Positions 56,088-64,000 of a DNA stretch of 64,000 bases are shown here, piece by piece. The stretch is from Archangium sp. (GTDB lineage: Bacteria; Myxococcota; Myxococcia; Myxococcales; Myxococcaceae), in the NCBI GenBank assembly GCA_030681645.1, contig JAUXRX010000056.1, positions 1-64,000 of the forward strand, written 5' to 3'. The notes beneath the pieces were generated by a model, which searched no databases, had not been told where the DNA came from, and worked only from the letters and a program-made list of their open reading frames with translations. Made by a program: the position numbers and the translations under genes. Every line of letters begins with the position of its first letter. Positions within the stretch are counted from its first letter, which is position 1.

Positions 56088-56198
56088 AGGCGGCTGCTCC
56101 ACTCCCCCCGCTCTGCAAATGATGGTCGCAGCGGACGCCGTTTTCACGCGCGAATCAGCGGTTTGTTTCGACACGCGTCAATGACGCATGACACCGGG

Positions 56199-57050
56199 TC
56201 ATTTCGGCCCGGTCAGTGCAGATCGTGCGCGTAGCAGCAGCAGCGTCAGGAAAATGACGACGGGGGCGTAGCGGTGCGTCCACGGTCCGGCGAGGGCGAT
56301 GGTGGCGAGCACGGTGAGGCGGGCGCCCGGCAGCTCGTGGGCCTCGAGCAGCAACAATGAAGCGGCGGCTCCAGCGAAGAAGAACTGACCCATGGTGCTG
56401 CCGGTGAGCGCGTACACGCCGACGTGGAAGGCGACGTTGAGCCACGCGCCGAAGCGGAGTGAGCCGAGGAAGCAGGCTGCGAGGAACAGCTCGAGCGCGA
56501 TGACGCTCAACCCGAGCAGCATCCACGCCGGGCGGTGGCCCACGCTCTCCAGCCACACCGCCAGCGGGTTGGGAGCGCCGACGGTGCCGCCCGGCGCCCA
56601 CATGAGCCCGAAGCGCGCGAGCTGAGCGATGAACGACTCGAAGAAGCGGCCGTCACGCCACGCGGGCTCGAGGAGCTTGTCGAAGGCGGCGACCGCGTAC
56701 ACCAGCGCCACCTGGAGTCTCGGGAGTGCGGCGAACCGGGTGGAGGACAGGCTCACCATCAGCAGCAGCGCTGCGACGAAGAGCCGGTTGTGCGCGAACC
56801 AGGTCGGCTGCGTGGCGAGCTCGAGGCCGATGAGCGCGGCGAGCGCGAAGGAGCACGCGCGGGTGAAGGGGGAGAAGAGCACGCCCAGGCACAGGGTGGT
56901 GCTGAGGGCCGCAAGCGCGCCGCTCCACAGTGGGTGGGGGCCTGGCCAGAGGAGCGATTGGCCGGTGAAGAGCCAGGCGGTGACCAGCACCTGCACCATG
57001 CGCAGGTGCGAAGTGGGGAGCACGTCGTGCGTGGCGCGCAGGCTCAGCAC
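56199..57050 (-). CDS. HTTM-like multi-pass membrane protein
   Basis: The 283-residue protein has about seven membrane helices and phrases typical of HTTM/vitamin-K-carboxylase-like proteins (ALVYAVAAFDKLLEPAWRDG, NPLAVWLESVGHRPAWMLLG, NVAFHVGVYALTG). It lacks the soluble lumenal domain of the human carboxylase. GTG 57050 is used; ATG 56999 is possible. Upstream codons in the same frame read through repeat B (ALSPTLSPSGRGR) and are probably not translated. It is followed by no gene on this strand. Confidence 0.7.
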   Translation of the reverse strand: MLSLRATHDVLPTSHLRMVQVLVTAWLFTGQSLLWPGPHPLWSGALAALSTTLCLGVLFSPFTRACSFALAALIGLELATQPTWFAHNRLFVAALLLMVSLSSTRFAALPRLQVALVYAVAAFDKLLEPAWRDGRFFESFIAQLARFGLMWAPGGTVGAPNPLAVWLESVGHRPAWMLLGLSVIALELFLAACFLGSLRFGAWLNVAFHVGVYALTGSTMGQFFFAGAAASLLLLEAHELPGARLTVLATIALAGPWTHRYAPVVIFLTLLLLRARSALTGPK

Positions 57051-57060
57051 GCGCCGGATG

Positions 57061-57104
57061 TGTCTCCCTCTCCCCGAGGGGGAGAGGGTCGGGGAGAGGG
57101 CAAA
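57061..57104. repeat. Dispersed repeat family B, copy 4
   Basis: TGTCTCCCTCTCCCCGAGGG with GGAGAGGGTCGGGGAGAGGG. It separates the HTTM-like gene from the gene ending at 57127. Confidence 0.75.
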
Positions 57105-57126
57105 CCTTCGTCGGCTCCGCTCAGCC

Positions 57127-57471
57127 TCACCGGACGAACACCCACGGCGCCTGCTCCTCTCCGTTGATGCGCGCCCGCAGCTCGACGCGCACGGGCCCAT
57201 TGGATCGCGCCTCGCGCGCTTCGATCACGTCCTTCACGAACTGCAGCGAGTTCGTCTCCCACGCCTCGTCGCGCGCGGCCGACGCGTGCCACTTCGCCAG
57301 CTGGTACCGCTCGAGGCTCTGCACCGTGTCCAGCGTGCGCCCTTCGACCTCGACCTTCAGCGAATACACGGCGTGTTCATGAAACGGAGCCCACGGCGCC
57401 GGCCGCTTCCCCGACACCACCCAGGCGAGCTGCGCGAGCAGCACCACCACGCCGAGCGCGAACGCCTTCAC
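57127..57471 (-). CDS. Small membrane-anchored protein of unknown function
   Basis: The 114-residue protein has an N-terminal hydrophobic helix (FALGVVVLLAQLAWVVSG) and a soluble domain of about 85 residues (SLKVEVEGRTLDTVQSLERY, VELRARINGEEQAPWVFVR). Its GTG start overlaps the stop of the Lgt-like gene (GTGA), so they are coupled. HTTM-like genes are sometimes followed by such small proteins; here it precedes one. Confidence 0.7.
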   Translation of the reverse strand: MKAFALGVVVLLAQLAWVVSGKRPAPWAPFHEHAVYSLKVEVEGRTLDTVQSLERYQLAKWHASAARDEAWETNSLQFVKDVIEAREARSNGPVRVELRARINGEEQAPWVFVR

Positions 57472-58175
57472 GCCCTGCGCCTCCTCGCCACGTCGAAGGA
57501 CAGCGCCACCGCGCAGGCGAGGCAGAACCACTGCGCGTAGCTCAACGGGCCGAGCAGCTGCTTCTCGTCACCGCGGAAGAAGTCCATCACGAAGCGGATC
57601 GCCGCATACGACAGCAGGTAGTACCGGAACAACAACCCCGGCGCGCGCGGCTGCTTGCGGATGGCGAACAGGGTCACCGCCACCGCGAGGTCGAGCGCGC
57701 CTTCGTAGAGCTGCGCGGGGTGCGAGACGAGCGAGAGGCTCCGCAGCGGGCTCGCCTCGTCGAGCGGCCGCCCGTAACAACACCCGCCGATGAAGCACCC
57801 CACCCGCCCCAGCGCCTGCCCCAGCGGCAACCCGATGGCGTACGGGTCTCCGGTGGCGACGGTGATGCCCAGCGCCTTCTTCGCCACCTCCACGCCGAGG
57901 AAGCCGCCGAAGAGCGCGCCGATGATGGTGCGCCCGCCCCACTCCTCGAGCAGCAGCGCGCGAATCGACTGCCACCAGGCGTCGAACGGCAGGTAGAGCA
58001 ACAGCCCCAGCTTCGCGCCCACGATGGCGCCGAGCAGCGCGCCCGCGGTCACCCAGCGCCGCTGGCCCGAGGGGAGAATGGCGAGCCGCCGCTCCTCCAT
58101 GCTCTTCGCCAGGTAGCCCATCACCAGGCCCAGCCCGACGAAGGTCGCGTAGCCGGGGTTGAAGGCCGGGCTCAC
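57468..58175 (-). CDS. Prolipoprotein diacylglyceryl transferase (Lgt)-like protein
   Basis: The 235-residue multi-pass membrane protein has the Lgt signature segment QALGRVGCFIGGCCYGRP and the HPAQLYE motif, plus GGRTIIGALFGGFLGV where true Lgt has an HGG motif. The loss of the HGG His and the two Cys of GGCCYG suggest an Lgt-like paralog. It may act on another lipid or protein. It is coupled to genes on both sides by 4-nt overlaps (fatty-acid hydroxylase upstream, small protein downstream). Confidence 0.82.
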   Translation of the reverse strand: MSPAFNPGYATFVGLGLVMGYLAKSMEERRLAILPSGQRRWVTAGALLGAIVGAKLGLLLYLPFDAWWQSIRALLLEEWGGRTIIGALFGGFLGVEVAKKALGITVATGDPYAIGLPLGQALGRVGCFIGGCCYGRPLDEASPLRSLSLVSHPAQLYEGALDLAVAVTLFAIRKQPRAPGLLFRYYLLSYAAIRFVMDFFRGDEKQLLGPLSYAQWFCLACAVALSFDVARRRRA

Positions 58176-58954
58176 CGCACCTCCTGCTTGCGCTGGGCGA
58201 AGAAGCGCTTGAAACCCGCCAGCTGGATCTCGAACGGGTTGTGACTCGCCGGCACGTCAGCGAGGCCGAACGGCGCGGGCCCCTCTTCCGCCTGGTACGT
58301 GCCGAACAGGCGGTCCCACACCATCAGCGCCGCGCCGAAGTTGCGGCGCTGACCGGGGCCCTGGGCGTGGTGGTGCACGCGGTGATTCGACGGCGTGTTG
58401 AACAGCCAGTCGAGTGGGCCCAGCCTGCCCACCAGGTTGGTGTGCACCAGGTACTGCGCCGCGAAGCTCACGCCCATGCAGAGGAAGACGAGCAGCGGAG
58501 AGAAGCCCACCAGCACCAGCGGCAGGCACACGAAGTCGTCCACCAGCCGCAGCGGCCACGGCAACCGCCCCGCGAGCGAGAGGGAGAAGGTGTGCCCGGT
58601 GTGATGCACCGAGTGCAGCGCGAAGCCGAAGGGGTGGTGGTGGAGGAAGCGGTGCCAGCCGTAGAAGATGAGGTCGACCCCGAGGAAGCAGAGCACGGCG
58701 CTGACGGGCGACGTCTCCCAGTGCACCGGCGCCAGCGCCGCCACCGCGACGAACACCACCAGGAACACGCCGCGCACCGAGATGCGCAGCGCGCCGCCCA
58801 CGATGAGGATGAACAGGTTCGCTGCCTGCTCGTTCCACGCCACCGAGAGCCCGTGCCTGTAGAGGAGGAACAGGCTCTCCACCAGCAGGCCGCCCCACAC
58901 CAGCAGGGCCAGGTACATGAAGAGGGGGTGCGAAAAGACGGCGTCGGGTGTCAT
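58172..58954 (-). CDS. Fatty acid hydroxylase / sterol desaturase superfamily membrane protein, copy 2
   Basis: The 260-residue integral membrane protein carries the histidine motifs HRFLHHHP, HSVHHTGH and NHRVHHHAQ between hydrophobic helices, like the copy at 37759-38547 with which it shares WDRLFGTY/WDKLFGTY. It may add a hydroxyl or double bond to a membrane lipid. It is first in the operon with the Lgt-like gene. Its ATG shares the CATG at 58952-58955 with the divergent radical SAM gene. Confidence 0.88.
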   Translation of the reverse strand: MTPDAVFSHPLFMYLALLVWGGLLVESLFLLYRHGLSVAWNEQAANLFILIVGGALRISVRGVFLVVFVAVAALAPVHWETSPVSAVLCFLGVDLIFYGWHRFLHHHPFGFALHSVHHTGHTFSLSLAGRLPWPLRLVDDFVCLPLVLVGFSPLLVFLCMGVSFAAQYLVHTNLVGRLGPLDWLFNTPSNHRVHHHAQGPGQRRNFGAALMVWDRLFGTYQAEEGPAPFGLADVPASHNPFEIQLAGFKRFFAQRKQEVR

Positions 58955-60395
58955 GGTCTCGCGCGTGAATCGCCGCGTTCGACCGTATCTCTTCTACGAC
59001 ACCACGTCCTCGCTCTGCTCCACCTGCCTGCGCACCGTGGAGGCGAAGATCGTGATCGAGGAACAGCGGGTGCTGATGGACAAGTGGTGCCCCGCGCACG
59101 GCCTCGAGCGGGTGCTCGTGAGCGACGACGTCGCGTACTACCGCAGCGGCCGGGAGGTCTTCGTCAAGCCACCCGAGTTGCCGCAGCGCTTCAACACCGC
59201 CATGCACTACGGCTGCCCGTACGACTGCGGGCTGTGCCCGGATCACATGCAGCACTCGTGTCTGACGGTGGTCGAGGTCACCGATCGCTGCAACCTCACC
59301 TGCCCCGTCTGTTACGCCGGTTCGTCCACCGACCACTCGCTCAAGCACAAGAGCCTCGAGCAGGTCTGCGCCATGCTCGACGCCACGGTGGCCAACGAGG
59401 GCGAGCCCGACGTGGTGCAGCTCTCGGGCGGTGAGCCCACCCTGCACCCCCAGTTCTTCGAGATCCTCGACGAGTGCCGCAAGCGCCCCATTCGCCACCT
59501 GATGGTGAACACCAACGGCATCCGCATCGCCACCGAAGAGGGCTTCGCCGAGCGCCTCGCCACCTACCTGCCGCGCTTCGAGGTGTACCTGCAGTTCGAC
59601 TCGCTGCGCCCTGGCGTGCACCAGGCCCTGCGTGGGGCCGACCTCACCCGCATTCGCCGGCAGGCGCTGGAGAAGCTCAACGCGCAGAAGATCTCGACCA
59701 CCCTGGTGATGACGCTCAAGCGCGGGCTCAACGACGACGAGGTCGGAGACGTCATCAAGTTCGGCCTCGAACAGCCCTGCGTGCGCGGGGTGACGCTGCA
59801 GCCCATCCAGGACGCGGGCCGCAACGAGGCGTACGACGCGAAGGAACACCGCCTCACCGTCAGCGCCGTGCGCCGCCTCATCGCCGAGCAGAGCGGCGTG
59901 TTCACGAAGGAAGACGTGCTGCCCGTGCCCTGCAACCCGGACACGCTGGCCATGGCCTACGCGCTCAAGGTCGACGGCCAGGTGCTGCCGCTCACCCGCT
60001 ACCTCGACAGCCAGACCATGCTCAGCGGCGAGCGGAGCACCATCGTCTTCGAGGACGATCCCGCCCTCAAGGCGGCGGTGTTCGAGACCTTCAGCACCAA
60101 CCACTCGCCTGACAGCCAGGCGCGGTGCCTGTCTGACCTGCTGTGCTGCCTGCCGCAGGTGAGCGCGCCGCCGAGCCTCAAGTACGACAACGTGTTCCGG
60201 GTGTTGATCGTCCAGTTCATGGACGCGCACTCGATGGACATCCGCGCGCTGAAGAAGTCGTGCATCCACATGGCGCAGCCCGACGGGCGGTTGATCCCGT
60301 TCGAGAGCTTCAACCTCTTCTACCGGGGTGAAGCGACGAAGAAGCTCGCCACCATCCGCGCGGAGATCGACCGGGCCCGCGCCGAACGCGCGTGA
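58953..60395 (+). CDS. Radical SAM protein of the Tes/MJ0619-like family
   Basis: The 480-residue protein has an N-terminal Cys set (LCSTCL, KWCPAHG), then HYGCPYDCGLCPDHMQHSCL, the radical SAM cluster motif CNLTCPVCY, SGGEPTLHPQFFEIL for SAM binding, and further Cys near the C-terminus (LLCCLP, KKSCIHM). This order fits the family of archaeal tetraether lipid synthase (Tes), which joins lipid tails through C-C bonds; bacterial relatives are candidates for membrane-spanning lipids. Neighbours with lipid-related roles (hydroxylase, Lgt-like) agree. The ATG 58953 has a weak ribosome site; GTG 58965 is possible. Confidence 0.85.
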   Translation: MVSRVNRRVRPYLFYDTTSSLCSTCLRTVEAKIVIEEQRVLMDKWCPAHGLERVLVSDDVAYYRSGREVFVKPPELPQRFNTAMHYGCPYDCGLCPDHMQHSCLTVVEVTDRCNLTCPVCYAGSSTDHSLKHKSLEQVCAMLDATVANEGEPDVVQLSGGEPTLHPQFFEILDECRKRPIRHLMVNTNGIRIATEEGFAERLATYLPRFEVYLQFDSLRPGVHQALRGADLTRIRRQALEKLNAQKISTTLVMTLKRGLNDDEVGDVIKFGLEQPCVRGVTLQPIQDAGRNEAYDAKEHRLTVSAVRRLIAEQSGVFTKEDVLPVPCNPDTLAMAYALKVDGQVLPLTRYLDSQTMLSGERSTIVFEDDPALKAAVFETFSTNHSPDSQARCLSDLLCCLPQVSAPPSLKYDNVFRVLIVQFMDAHSMDIRALKKSCIHMAQPDGRLIPFESFNLFYRGEATKKLATIRAEIDRARAERA

Positions 60396-60485
60396 ACCGG
60401 CGCTGGCCGTTCTCGGCGACCGGGCGGGCGCGTCGGACTGATGCTTCAGGGCGTGCAGACGGCGACGCAGTTCTTGCAACCCTGA

Positions 60486-60908
60486 CAGCTTGCGCCGCAG
60501 CCGCACTGATTCGGGTCACGGCGCTGGCACCCAAAGACAGCGGCCTGGTCGATGACCTGTCGGTGACGAGCGCGGCGCGCACGTTGGTCGACCTGTCCGC
60601 GGCGACCGACCTCATCACACTGCGGGAGCCTCATCGAAGGCGCGGGCCTGGCACGCCCCAAAGTGCAGTGGTCGGTGGTGGCCGGCCGCAAGCAGCGCCG
60701 CCTCGACCTGTTCTTTCCGGGCGTCGTCGTCGAGGCCGATGGCTACGCGTCGCACGCCGGCGTCGACGCCTTCGAAGACGACCGCGAGCGCAACAACGCG
60801 CTGACGGTGAACAACCTGCGCGTCCTCCACTGGACCTGGTACGCGTTGCACGATCATCCCGACGAGCTGATCGCCCAGCTCTATGTCGCGCTCAACCTGC
60901 GGCGGTGA
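60486..60908 (+). pseudogene. Decayed AbiEi-like/DUF559 gene
   Basis: One frame carries ALIRVTALAPKDSGLVDDLS and TSAARTLVDLSAATDLITL, a segment typical of AbiEi-type proteins fused to DUF559. A second frame, from about 60620, continues with LIEGAGLARPKVQWSVVAGR and RLDLFFPGVVVEADGYASHA, the vsr-like DUF559 nuclease core, to a stop at 60908. The two parts are in different frames, some residues between them are missing and the N-terminus is absent. The 3' end overlaps the convergent epimerase gene by 17 bp. Confidence 0.65.
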
Positions 60909-61833
60909 GCCGCATCCACTTCACCGTGGCGCGCACGCCTTCCTCGAGGGACGTCGCGGTCTCGCCGAACGCCGCGCGAAACTTCGCGTCGTCGAGCACG
61001 AACGGCACCTGCCACTGGTAGCGCATCTCGAGCATCTCCTTCACCGCCGGCACGAAGAGCCCCATCAGGTGCAGCACGAAGCCCGGCACCACGCTGGTGC
61101 TCAAGGGCGTGCCCAGCTCGTTGCCGAAGCGGGCGACGACGGCGCGGGTCGACTCCGCGGGAGCCACCGGGAGATGCCAGATCTCCCCCCACGCCCTCTC
61201 CGCGCTCGCCAGGGTGACCAGGCCCGCCGCCACGTCGGCTCCGTACGAATACGAGTGCAACAGGTCGGGCGGGCCGAAACACTCCCCGCCCTTCCCCGCC
61301 AACGCGCGGCCGATGAAGCGCTCGCCGAACACCGAAGCGAGCGTCACGCCTGGCCCGTAGAAGTCTGCCGCGCGCGCGATGGCCACTCTCGCCTGGCCCG
61401 CGCGGTGGGCGTCGAGCAGCTTCTGCGCCACCTTCGCGCGCAGCGCCCCCTTGCGGCTGATGGGCGCGACCGGGCTCGTCTCCTTCATCGGGCCGTCGGG
61501 CCGGCCGTAGCCATAGAGGTTGTCCATCACCACCAGCGGCGCCTTCGAGGTGGTGGCTGCGTGCAGCACGCCGTCATTCACCTTCTCCAGCAGCTCGGCC
61601 CACTGGTGGTACGGCGGCACCGCGCAGTGGATGAGGGCCCTGGCGCCTTCGGCCGATTCCCCGGCGAAGCGCAGGTCGGTGAGGTCGCCGGCCCGCACCT
61701 CGAGCGCGCCTTTCGTGGTCGAGGTGCCGGAGCGGCGCACCTGCCGCACCCGGTGTCCCGCGGCGAGCAGCCGCTCTGCCACCTGACTGCCAATCTGCCC
61801 TGCCCCGAACACCACGAAGAGTGAGTCGCTCAT
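60892..61833 (-). CDS. NAD-dependent epimerase/dehydratase family protein
   Basis: The 313-residue protein has an N-terminal Rossmann motif GAGQIGSQVAERLL, then an extended SDR pattern (DNLYGYGRPDGPMKE, AIARAADFYGPG, VDLLHSYSYGADVAAG). It resembles NAD-dependent epimerases acting on sugar or isoprenoid substrates; the catalytic Tyr/Lys pair is not in the standard YxxxK form, so its activity is uncertain. The ATG 61833 precedes the nucleotide-binding motif. It is divergent from a LysR regulator and probably its target. Confidence 0.87.
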   Translation of the reverse strand: MSDSLFVVFGAGQIGSQVAERLLAAGHRVRQVRRSGTSTTKGALEVRAGDLTDLRFAGESAEGARALIHCAVPPYHQWAELLEKVNDGVLHAATTSKAPLVVMDNLYGYGRPDGPMKETSPVAPISRKGALRAKVAQKLLDAHRAGQARVAIARAADFYGPGVTLASVFGERFIGRALAGKGGECFGPPDLLHSYSYGADVAAGLVTLASAERAWGEIWHLPVAPAESTRAVVARFGNELGTPLSTSVVPGFVLHLMGLFVPAVKEMLEMRYQWQVPFVLDDAKFRAAFGETATSLEEGVRATVKWMRLTAAG

Positions 61834-61850
61834 GTGTGACAGGATGCGCA

Positions 61851-61864
61851 TTGCATCAGCGCAA
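61851..61864. promoter_or_regulatory. LysR-type binding site in the divergent gap
   Basis: TTGC-ATCAGC-GCAA is an inverted repeat with the T-N11-A core of LysR-regulator boxes. It lies in the 54-bp gap between the epimerase and LysR genes. Confidence 0.65.
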
Positions 61865-61887
61865 CTCAACTCGCAGAAACCCAAGCC

Positions 61888-62778
61888 ATGATTGCATCCA
61901 CGCAAGTCACCTGGGACGACGTTCAGCTCTTCCTTTCGCTGGTGCGGACGCGCCGCCTGGCGGCGACCGGGCAGGCGCTGGGCTGCGACACCTCCACCGC
62001 GTCACGGCGGCTGGCGAAGCTGGAGTCGGAGCTCGACCTGAGCCTCTTCGATCGCACCCGCGAAGGGCTGGTGCCCACCGCCACCGCGCTGCGCCTGCTC
62101 GGGCCGGCAGAAGAGATGGAGCGCGCCTCGCATGGTTTCCGCCGTGAGCTCGACGGCCTCGAGCGCGAAGTGGAGGGCGTGGTGAGGCTCTCAGTGCCGC
62201 CGGGAGTGGCCGAGAGCTTCGTGGCGCCGATGCTGGGGCCGCTGGCGGCGCGGCACCCCAGGCTGCGCTTCGAGGTCGACGCGAGCGTGCGCCAGGCCGA
62301 CCTCACCCGGCGCGAAGCCGACCTCGCGCTTCGCACCATCCGCCCCACGGGTGGACCGCTGGTGCGCCAGCTGCTCACCCGGGCGCAGTGGGTGCCGATG
62401 GCCACGCCCGAGCGGGTGGCCGCGTTGGGGCCGCTCCAGCGCTGGAGCGACGTGCCGTGGGTGGGCTGGGGCGCGGGCCTGGAGCAGCTCCACGCGGCGC
62501 GGTGGCTCGCGGAGCGGGTGAAGGCGCCGCCGGTGCTGCGCACCAACAGCTTCGTGATGCAGGTGAGCGTGGTGCAGCAGGGCCTGGGAGTGGCGCTGGT
62601 GCCCGCGCCCTACGCGGCGGTGCATCGGCTCGAGCCGCTGCGGCTCTCGCGCAAGCTCGCCGCCGATGCCAGGTCGTTGCCCGTCGATGACCTGTGGCTG
62701 GTGACGCACGAGGCGTTGCGGCGGGTGCCGAGGGTCGCCGCGGTGTGGGACTTCATCGCGGCCGCGATGTCGGTCTGA
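61888..62778 (+). CDS. LysR-family transcriptional regulator
   Basis: The 296-residue protein has an N-terminal winged helix-turn-helix (VQLFLSLVRTRRLAATGQAL, STASRRLAKLESELDLSLFD) and a C-terminal substrate-binding domain (LSVPPGVAESFVAPMLGPLA, READLALRTIRP, VQQGLGVALVPAPYA). It is divergent from the epimerase gene with a typical binding site between them. The effector is unknown. ATG 61888 fits the usual 10-residue lead before the helix-turn-helix. Confidence 0.93.
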   Translation: MIASTQVTWDDVQLFLSLVRTRRLAATGQALGCDTSTASRRLAKLESELDLSLFDRTREGLVPTATALRLLGPAEEMERASHGFRRELDGLEREVEGVVRLSVPPGVAESFVAPMLGPLAARHPRLRFEVDASVRQADLTRREADLALRTIRPTGGPLVRQLLTRAQWVPMATPERVAALGPLQRWSDVPWVGWGAGLEQLHAARWLAERVKAPPVLRTNSFVMQVSVVQQGLGVALVPAPYAAVHRLEPLRLSRKLAADARSLPVDDLWLVTHEALRRVPRVAAVWDFIAAAMSV

Positions 62779-62787
62779 CCGCCTCCG

Positions 62788-64000
62788 TCAGGCGAGCCGG
62801 CGCCACAACGCCACCCGGCGCGCGAATCCGCGGTCCTCGAACCACTCGAGCGGCCCGTCGAGCGACAGGCCCGCCACCACCGCGCTGGCCACGTCGAGCT
62901 GCCGCCGCGACACCACGTTCTCTTCAGGCAACCGCGCCAGCGTGCGCGCGATGGCTTCCTTCGCCGCCGGCACCTGCCCCGTCCACTTCAGCGCCAGCGC
63001 GTAGAGCGCCACCACCTCGCCGGGATCGAACTCCTCGGTCCACCCGACCTTCCGCTCCTCCAACACCTCGATGGCGGCCATCAGGTCGTTCTTCGACTTC
63101 GTCGCCTCGAGCACGTCGCCCCCGGCCTTCACCCGCAGCAGCCGCATCAACCCCGTGAGCGCGCGGCCCCACGTCACCAGCATGTCCCACGAGTTCTGTT
63201 CAGCCACGCGGCGCGCCGACGCGAGCCGCGCGTCGGCCTCGGCCAGCCGTCCGCGCGCCAGCTCTACCGCCGCGAGCACCAGTGGCGCCTCGGCCTTCGC
63301 CGCGTGGTTGCCCACCAGCACCGAGAGCCGCGCGTACGCCGTCTCACCCGTGAACGCGGCCTCGTGTTCGCCCAGCTCGTTGAGCACCAGGGTGAGGTTG
63401 TGCAGGGTGATCGCCTCGCGCCGCAGCCACCCGGTGCTCCGCGCCAGCTCCAGCGAGCGCTCGAACGCCTTGCGCGCCTGCGCGAGATCGCCCTGCCCGT
63501 AGTGAACGATGGCCCGCGCGTTCCAGCCCAGGCACGCGTCGCGCAGCTTGCCCGCCCGGTCCGCCAGCGCGATGTGTTCGCCCGTCAAGGCCATCGCCCG
63601 CTCGAACTGGCCGATGCTGCAGGTGGCCACCTCCTCCGCGCGCACGAAGGCGATGGCGTCTTCATCGGCGGCGAGCTGCGCCTGGCTCACGTGGCGGCGC
63701 ACCAGCGCGCAGGCGGCCATGGCGTCTTGCGAGCGCCCGAGGATCTCGCAGAGGAACCAGCTCCACCCCTTCGCCCAGCGGATCCACAGGTGCGGCACCG
63801 CCCCGCCCTTGAGCTTCGTGAGGCGCTTCTGGAGCTCGGTGAAGGCCTTCTGCGTGTCCTCCTTCTTCACCAGGTACGAGATGCACTCGGCGCGCACCAC
63901 CTCGAGCGCGGCCATCGCCTCGTCCACGCTGAGCGCTTCCCAGCGATCGAGCACGCCGCGCGGCTGCGCGCCGAGCACCTGGCCCACGGCAGAGGAAGGC
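62788..64000 (-). CDS. TPR-rich protein, 5' end outside window
   Basis: The visible about 404 residues are open to the window edge with no stop, so the GTG at 63987 need not be the start. The sequence is a series of helical repeats of tetratricopeptide type (GWNARAIVHYGQGDLAQARK, RREAITLHNLTLVLNELGEH, AAVELARGRLAEADARLASA, FDPGEVVALYALALKWTG). Such regions commonly form the C-terminal part of myxobacterial Ser/Thr kinases or LuxR/AAA regulators. What lies upstream would decide the function. Confidence 0.75.
   Translation of the reverse strand, partial: PSSAVGQVLGAQPRGVLDRWEALSVDEAMAALEVVRAECISYLVKKEDTQKAFTELQKRLTKLKGGAVPHLWIRWAKGWSWFLCEILGRSQDAMAACALVRRHVSQAQLAADEDAIAFVRAEEVATCSIGQFERAMALTGEHIALADRAGKLRDACLGWNARAIVHYGQGDLAQARKAFERSLELARSTGWLRREAITLHNLTLVLNELGEHEAAFTGETAYARLSVLVGNHAAKAEAPLVLAAVELARGRLAEADARLASARRVAEQNSWDMLVTWGRALTGLMRLLRVKAGGDVLEATKSKNDLMAAIEVLEERKVGWTEEFDPGEVVALYALALKWTGQVPAAKEAIARTLARLPEENVVSRRQLDVASAVVAGLSLDGPLEWFEDRGFARRVALWRRLA

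Noticed and set aside
57468..58175. Calling this gene lgt outright
   Set aside because: The HGG motif region lacks the His, so I kept Lgt-like without a gene symbol.

Overview
The window is very GC-rich DNA from a myxobacterium (phylum Myxococcota). Supporting signs are a MYXO-CTERM-like tail on the FG-GAP lipoprotein ending at 26072, many lipoproteins with Gly/Ser or Asp-Ala-Gly linkers, a Ser/Thr kinase with an AgmX/PglI-type C-terminal domain, many two-component proteins and a sigma-54 enhancer-binding protein. I saw no rRNA, tRNA, CRISPR array, transposase or prophage.

Region 1 (1-28.9 kb) is a cell-envelope regulon with signalling genes on both sides. A hybrid histidine kinase plus receiver-adenylate cyclase (1-3064) and a shortened paralogous pair (20306-22904) bracket a run of mostly minus-strand envelope genes: four Big_5/DUF3494 (ice-binding-like) lipoproteins, OmpA-family proteins, CsbD-like proteins, DUF5670-type small membrane proteins, a DUF4398 lipoprotein, a pirin, an AsmA-like protein and a c-type heme protein. 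A XylR_N/V4R sigma-54 activator (7568-9229) sits among them. I found eight matches (seven full, one degenerate) to TGGC-N8-TGCT (-24/-12 type), each with a TCA-N3-TGA dyad 46-65 nt upstream. They lie before three csbD-like genes, two DUF3494 operons, an OmpA/DUF3494 operon, a small Cys-rich lipoprotein gene and a small ORF ahead of a collagen-like gene. I infer one local regulon driven by that activator; it is the most interesting system here.

Region 2 (28.9-45.6 kb) holds, mostly on the minus strand, a PEGA-like/FecR/dual-kinase-domain Ser-Thr kinase operon, several membrane proteins, a fatty-acid-hydroxylase-like enzyme, a patatin phospholipase, a DUF1189 protein, a membrane hybrid kinase abutting a truncated cupin remnant, and a propeller-like lipoprotein operon.

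Region 3 (45.7-55.1 kb) is a tightly packed plus-strand series: lamin-tail lipoprotein, two more lipoproteins, a lipoprotein with PEP-synthase/PPDK-like domains, a VTC-domain protein, a DUF4956 membrane protein, HlyD and TolC family proteins, and a vWA lipoprotein. VTC and DUF4956 usually accompany CotH kinases; here a secreted dikinase-like protein appears in the CotH position.

Region 4 (55.1-64 kb) has a DHFR-like protein, a stand-alone receiver, a lipid-flavoured set (HTTM-like, Lgt-like, fatty-acid hydroxylase, and a radical SAM protein resembling the tetraether-synthase family), a decayed AbiEi/DUF559 gene, a divergent epimerase/LysR pair and a TPR-rich protein running off the end. Two dispersed intergenic repeat families (an inverted repeat with core CGACTCCGCTCGGGGTGAAC, and CTCTCCC...GGGGAGAGGG) recur, one of them read into coding sequence.
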